From Spongiactinospora rosea (GTDB lineage Bacteria > Actinomycetota > Actinomycetes > Streptosporangiales > Streptosporangiaceae), in NCBI RefSeq assembly GCF_003315795.1, contig NZ_QMEY01000012.1, positions 62,001 through 126,000 of the forward strand: DNA of 64,000 nucleotides, written 5' to 3'. Under the pieces are notes generated by a model. It ran no database searches. It was not told the DNA's origin and saw only the letters and a program-made list of their open reading frames with translations. A program made the position numbers and the translations under genes. This document shows, piece by piece, positions 60,973 through 64,000 of the stretch (positions are counted from its first letter, which is position 1; the number at the start of each line of letters is the position of its first letter).

Positions 60973-62502
60973 TCAGGGGCGGGTGATGCGGATGGCGTCG
61001 GCGATGATGAGGCCGGTGCCGGAGGTCCAGCGGCTCGCCGCCACGACGTCCTGGGCACCGGCGGCAAGGGGGAAGGTGCCGAGGGGGTGCCAGGTGCCGC
61101 CGCCTGCGCGTTGGTCCACGTAGACGGTCTTGTTCCCGTTCGAGGTGGCCACGATGTAGGGGGCCGATCCGTTGTAACCGGGGTCGGCCGGGTACCAGGC
61201 CTCCACCAGGTAGTCGCCCGCGCTCGGGATCGTGGCGCGGAACCAGGCCGGGTCGCTGGCGGCCACCGGTTCGGCGTACCGGTAGTCGGCCCCGTGCTTC
61301 TGACCGGAGTACGCCGAGGTCTTCCACTCGGCGCTCGCGGTGAAGCCGCCCGCCGTGGCGTTGTCCACGGTGGTCCGCCACTCGGGGGTGTCGCCCCCGG
61401 TGACGTACCGCATGTAGGTGGTCCAGTTCCAGTTCGGCCCGGGGTCGGTGTGCGTGGCGCCGGGGACCTCGTTGTGGCCGACGATGGCGGCGCGGGTCTT
61501 GGGGATGCCGTACTTGTCGCACAGGTGGCGGGTCAGCGCCGCCGAGGAGCGGTACATCGCGTCGGTGAACCAGGACGCGTCGTTGACGAACCCCTCGTGC
61601 TCGATGCCGATGGACCGGGTGTTGTGGTCCCAGTTGCCCGCGTGCCAGGCGATGTCCTTGTCGCGGACCATCTGGGTGACCTTGCCGTCGGACGACCTGA
61701 TCACATAGTGCGCGGAGACGTTGGCGCTCGGGTTCTGGAACCAGGAGATCGTCCCGGCGTAGGAGCCCTGCGTCACATGGATGATCACGCGGTCGATGGC
61801 GTGGCTCGACTCGCGGTTCGCGGCGGTGTAGTTGCCGGAGTCGGCGGGCACCCAGGCGGCGGGCGGGTAGTCGGCGGCGGCGAAGCCGCTGCCGGCGTCG
61901 CGGGCGTTGAGGTCGCGGACGTCGGCGTACGGCCCGCGGTCAGCGATGATCTCCTGGGCGGCGACCGTGACGCCCCGCGCCGAGAAGCCGGTGCCGAGCA
62001 GTTCGTAGACCGTGTCGGCGTACAGGCGGGCGACTTCGGGGGCCTTGGCGTTGCCGTACTTCGCGACCGCCGTGTACCAGCGACCGGCGTCCTTGCGGGC
62101 GGCGGCGTTCAGGCCCGCCTGGTCGGCGTACGAGCGGAGCACGGCCGCGCCGCCGCGGATGTTGACGGCGGTGTCCGCGCGCAGCGCGGCCACGGGCTCG
62201 CCGGTGAGTTCGGCGGCGCGTTCGAGGGTGTGCGCGGCCGGGCTGCCGACCAGGTGCATGACGCCGTAACCGCCGCTCGCGCTGGGCTTGCCGCCGTGGC
62301 CGTCGAAGTGCGTCTCGGCGTACGCGACCGCGGCCAGCAGGTCGCGCGGCACGTCATGGGCGGCCGCCGCCTCGGCGAACGCGCCCGGGAGCGGATCGGC
62401 GGAAGCGGAGGCGGAAGCGGAGGCGGAAGCGGAGGCGGCCGGCGGGAACACGGCGAGCGCCACGAACACCGCGGCGACTAATCGGGGCAGGGCGAAAGTC
62501 AT
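60973..62502 (-). CDS. Secreted peptidoglycan amidase with lysozyme-like and C-terminal domains
   Basis: 509 residues from ATG 62502. Signal peptide (RLVAAVFVALAVFPPAASAS) followed by a Ser-Ala repeat. A lytic-transglycosylase-like region has LLAAVAYAETHFDGHGG and GGYGVMHLVG (about 55-85). An Amidase_2 domain includes IIHVTQGSYAGTISWFQNPS, SIGIEHEGFV and GHNEVPGATHTDPGPNWNW, with the zinc ligands. A C-terminal golvesin-like domain ends the protein (AGDYLVEAWYPADPGYNGSA, TFPLAAGAQDVVAASRW). It should cleave the MurNAc-alanine bond in peptidoglycan outside the cell. Confidence 0.9.
   Translation of the reverse strand: MTFALPRLVAAVFVALAVFPPAASASASASASASADPLPGAFAEAAAAHDVPRDLLAAVAYAETHFDGHGGKPSASGGYGVMHLVGSPAAHTLERAAELTGEPVAALRADTAVNIRGGAAVLRSYADQAGLNAAARKDAGRWYTAVAKYGNAKAPEVARLYADTVYELLGTGFSARGVTVAAQEIIADRGPYADVRDLNARDAGSGFAAADYPPAAWVPADSGNYTAANRESSHAIDRVIIHVTQGSYAGTISWFQNPSANVSAHYVIRSSDGKVTQMVRDKDIAWHAGNWDHNTRSIGIEHEGFVNDASWFTDAMYRSSAALTRHLCDKYGIPKTRAAIVGHNEVPGATHTDPGPNWNWTTYMRYVTGGDTPEWRTTVDNATAGGFTASAEWKTSAYSGQKHGADYRYAEPVAASDPAWFRATIPSAGDYLVEAWYPADPGYNGSAPYIVATSNGNKTVYVDQRAGGGTWHPLGTFPLAAGAQDVVAASRWTSGTGLIIADAIRITRP
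62399..62438 (-). repeat. 12-bp tandem repeat encoding Ser-Ala
   Basis: GCGGAAGCGGAG occurs three times head to tail (62399-62434) plus a partial copy, giving an SASASASA linker just after the signal peptide of the amidase. Such repeats can change copy number. Confidence 0.8.
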
Positions 62503-62602
62503 GAATGCTCCTCCATCGGGGGGCCGACGGCGAGCACAGTAGCGGCTTTTCATGACTCGTGGTGATAAATAACTTAACTGAGTGGTTAGTGGAAAATTTC
62601 CT

Positions 62603-63082
62603 TCAGGCCAACCGCTCGCGTACCGCCGCGCGGTCGACGCCCAGCCGGCCGATCAGCGCGGCGGCCGGGTCGGGCGGCTCGCAGGACAGCAGCGCCAGCA
62701 GCAGGTGGCCGGGCGCGGTCCGCCGGGTCCGCACGGTCGTCGCCTTCACCGCCTGGCGCAGCGCGTCGAGCGCGGCCGAGGTGATCGAGGCCGGCCGCAG
62801 CCGGGGGTGCCTGGGCGGCGCGGGCGGGTGGTCCAGCAGCTCGCCGAGGTCGCCCACCTCGATGCCCAGGGCTCGCAGCGCCGCCCGATCGAGGTCGTCG
62901 AGCCCCGCGCGGGCCGTCGCCAGGTCCACGCCGAACGCCCGCGCCGCGCCTGGTTCGTGCAGCAGCCCGAGCAGCAGGTGCTCGGTGCTCAACCGGCGGT
63001 CGCCGCGCCGCCTGGCCTCCTCCCGCGCGGCGTCGACCACCACGGCGAACGGGCTGTTGGATCGTCCCAGCATGCCGGGCAC
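62603..63082 (-). CDS. Clp N-terminal-domain protein without ATPase
   Basis: 159 residues made of two Clp-N repeats: AVVVDAAREEARRRGDRRLS then TEHLLLGLLHEPGAARAFGV, and SAALDALRQAVKATTVRTRR then TAPGHLLLALLSCEPPDPAA. No AAA+ domain follows. Stand-alone Clp-N proteins may act as adaptors. Two bases from the upstream HTH gene, so co-transcribed with it. Confidence 0.85.
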   Translation of the reverse strand: MPGMLGRSNSPFAVVVDAAREEARRRGDRRLSTEHLLLGLLHEPGAARAFGVDLATARAGLDDLDRAALRALGIEVGDLGELLDHPPAPPRHPRLRPASITSAALDALRQAVKATTVRTRRTAPGHLLLALLSCEPPDPAAALIGRLGVDRAAVRERLA

Positions 63083-63083
63083 C

Positions 63084-63287
63084 TCACTTTCCGTACTTCG
63101 CGTGCACGGACTGGCGGGACACGCCGAGCGCGTCGCCGATCTGCTCCCAGGTCCAGCCCTGCTCCCTGGCCGCCGCGACGGAAAGCGCCTCGACTCGCTC
63201 GGCCAGCCGGTGCAGCGCGGTCACCGCGCGCAGCGAGACCGCCGGGTCGCCGGACCTGATGCTCTCGGAGATCCGCTCGATGTCCAC
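63084..63287 (-). CDS. Small HTH regulator
   Basis: 67 residues. The C-terminal helix-turn-helix QGWTWEQIGDALGVSRQSVH resembles a sigma-70 region 4-like or homeodomain-like DNA reader ('tW..IG..LGvs+qs.h.ry'). Short helical start (DIERISESIRSGDPAVSLRA). First gene of the Clp-N operon and placed against the large palindrome at 63289-63336, which is probably its own operator. Confidence 0.82.
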   Translation of the reverse strand: MDIERISESIRSGDPAVSLRAVTALHRLAERVEALSVAAAREQGWTWEQIGDALGVSRQSVHAKYGK

Positions 63288-63288
63288 G

Positions 63289-63336
63289 CTGTCAGGCTAG
63301 GTTGACAAGGCCCGATTTGTCAACCTAGCCTGACAG
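63289..63336. promoter_or_regulatory. 48-bp operator: perfect 20-bp arms, 8-bp spacer
   Basis: CTGTCAGGCTAGGTTGACAA at 63289-63308 is matched by its exact reverse complement at 63317-63336. Each arm itself holds a TGTCA-8bp-TGACA dyad, so two identical 18-bp sites lie head to head between the HTH/Clp-N operon and the FAD monooxygenase gene. TTGACA also fits a -35 box on both strands. A shared operator/promoter is the best reading. Confidence 0.8.
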
Positions 63337-63361
63337 CCCCTCACCGATCTGGAGGCGAACC

Positions 63362-64000
63362 ATGGACACCGATGTCGTGATCGTCGGCGCCGGGCCGACC
63401 GGGCTGCTGCTGGCCTGCGAACTCCGGCTGGCCGGCGTACGTCCGATCGTGCTGGAACGGCGGCCCGAGCCGTCGGACGCCCCCAAGGCCAACGGGCTGG
63501 GCGGCCAGATCGTCCGCCTGCTCGACCACCGCGGACTGCTCGCGCCGGTGCGCGAGGGCAGCCCGTACGCCGGGCCGGTGCCGACGTACCCCTTCGCCCA
63601 CATCCCGCTGGAGCTGTCCCGGCTCGGCGATGACCTCCCGCTGGACGTGGTGCTGATCCAGCAGCCCCGCCTGGAACGGGTGCTCGCCGACCGCGCCGCC
63701 GCGCTGGACACCGAGATCAGGCGCGGCCACCGGATGACCGCCCTGTCCCAGGACGGCGAGGCCGTCACCCTGACCGTGGACGGCCCCGACGGGACGTACC
63801 GGCTGCGCGCCCGCTACGCCGTCGGCTGCGACGGCGCGAACAGCCCGGTGCGCAGGCTGGGCGGGATCGGCTTCCCCGGCACCACCGATCCGGGCGTGGT
63901 ACTGCTCGGCCACTTCCGGGCCACCGAGGCCACCGGCGACCTCTACGAGGCCCCCGACATCGAGGTGCCCGGCCACGGCAGGCTCCAGTCCGGCTGGAAC
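63362..64000 (+). CDS. FAD-dependent aromatic monooxygenase (3' partial)
   Basis: 213 residues visible from ATG 63362 with GGAGGCGA upstream; the gene runs off the right edge. The dinucleotide-binding motif is VVIVGAGPTGLLLACELRLA, then VLERRPEPSDAPKANGLGGQ, and the second FAD motif is YAVGCDGANSPVRRLGGIGF. Members of this group hydroxylate aromatics such as phenols, or act in antibiotic tailoring and rifampicin-type inactivation. Divergent from the HTH/Clp-N operon across the palindrome, so probably controlled by that regulator. Confidence 0.88.
   Translation, partial: MDTDVVIVGAGPTGLLLACELRLAGVRPIVLERRPEPSDAPKANGLGGQIVRLLDHRGLLAPVREGSPYAGPVPTYPFAHIPLELSRLGDDLPLDVVLIQQPRLERVLADRAAALDTEIRRGHRMTALSQDGEAVTLTVDGPDGTYRLRARYAVGCDGANSPVRRLGGIGFPGTTDPGVVLLGHFRATEATGDLYEAPDIEVPGHGRLQSGWN

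Noticed and set aside
1-64000. CRISPR array or cas genes
   Set aside because: No regularly spaced repeats and no Cas-like proteins were seen on reading the window.

Overview
The window is high-GC DNA with actinobacterial gene families throughout: DUF397 proteins next to XRE/DUF5753 regulators, a ChaB protein, DUF6328, a PrgI/VirB4-type conjugation cluster and a mycothiol-type DinB-fold enzyme. GTG starts and 4-bp gene overlaps are common. The likely source is a filamentous actinomycete, possibly of the Streptosporangiaceae/Thermomonosporaceae type. That placement is inferred from gene content; no rRNA is present.

Positions 1 to about 30,900 look like an integrated mobile element or genomic island that ends at a tRNA-Lys(CUU) gene (minus strand, 30906-30979). 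The tRNA 3' end points into the island, as expected when an integrase uses a tRNA 3' end. Region A (1-8787) is a conjugation module: a multi-membrane protein (partial), a PrgI-like protein, a VirB4-like ATPase, a VirD4/TraD-like coupling ATPase, a replication-relaxation family protein, an NlpC/P60 cell-wall hydrolase and a small secreted protein. Region B (9392-16502, minus) is a tightly overlapping three-gene operon that I read as a pPIWI_RE island. It encodes a PIWI/RNase H-like protein, a large DinG-like helicase with a four-cysteine cluster, and a zinc-ribbon plus restriction-endonuclease-fold protein. Region C (about 16.7-18.9 kb) holds broken mobility genes: a DnaB-like helicase remnant, an XRE regulator with a stop and a frameshift, a transposase scrap and the C-terminal end of a tyrosine recombinase. 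Region D (19.1-27.0 kb) has a protein with five zinc ribbons around a possible Vsr-like nuclease core, followed by a complete type I restriction-modification operon (hsdM-hsdS-hsdR). Region E (27.0-30.9 kb) is sparse, with a DUF5677-like gene, gene fragments and an AT-rich patch.

From the tRNA rightward (31-64 kb) the genes look like ordinary chromosomal accessory genes. They include a nucleotidyltransferase, small membrane proteins, a metallophosphoesterase with a BON-domain protein, a GT9 glycosyltransferase, an SDR protein lacking the catalytic lysine, a transketolase, a ChaB protein, a P-loop kinase, a PP2C phosphatase, an HTH-methylase-specificity fusion with an HPPF motif, a Ser/Thr kinase, a DUF4253 protein, a GNAT enzyme and a 1426-residue secreted protein. 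A sugar ABC importer (binding protein and two permeases, no ATPase) faces an IclR regulator, with a perfect palindrome between them. Then follow an HxlR regulator divergent from a quinone oxidoreductase, a HAD phosphatase, two XRE regulators with three tandem DUF397 genes and a divergent RsbW-like ATPase, a two-gene membrane-protein operon, a secreted peptidoglycan amidase, a Clp-N/HTH pair, and a partial FAD monooxygenase reading off the right end. A 20+8+20 bp perfect palindrome lies between the last two units.

Taken together, the left half is a defence-rich conjugative island. Its transfer genes appear intact as far as visible, but the only recombinase in the window is a fragment. The right half is host chromosome with signalling, transport and cell-envelope functions.
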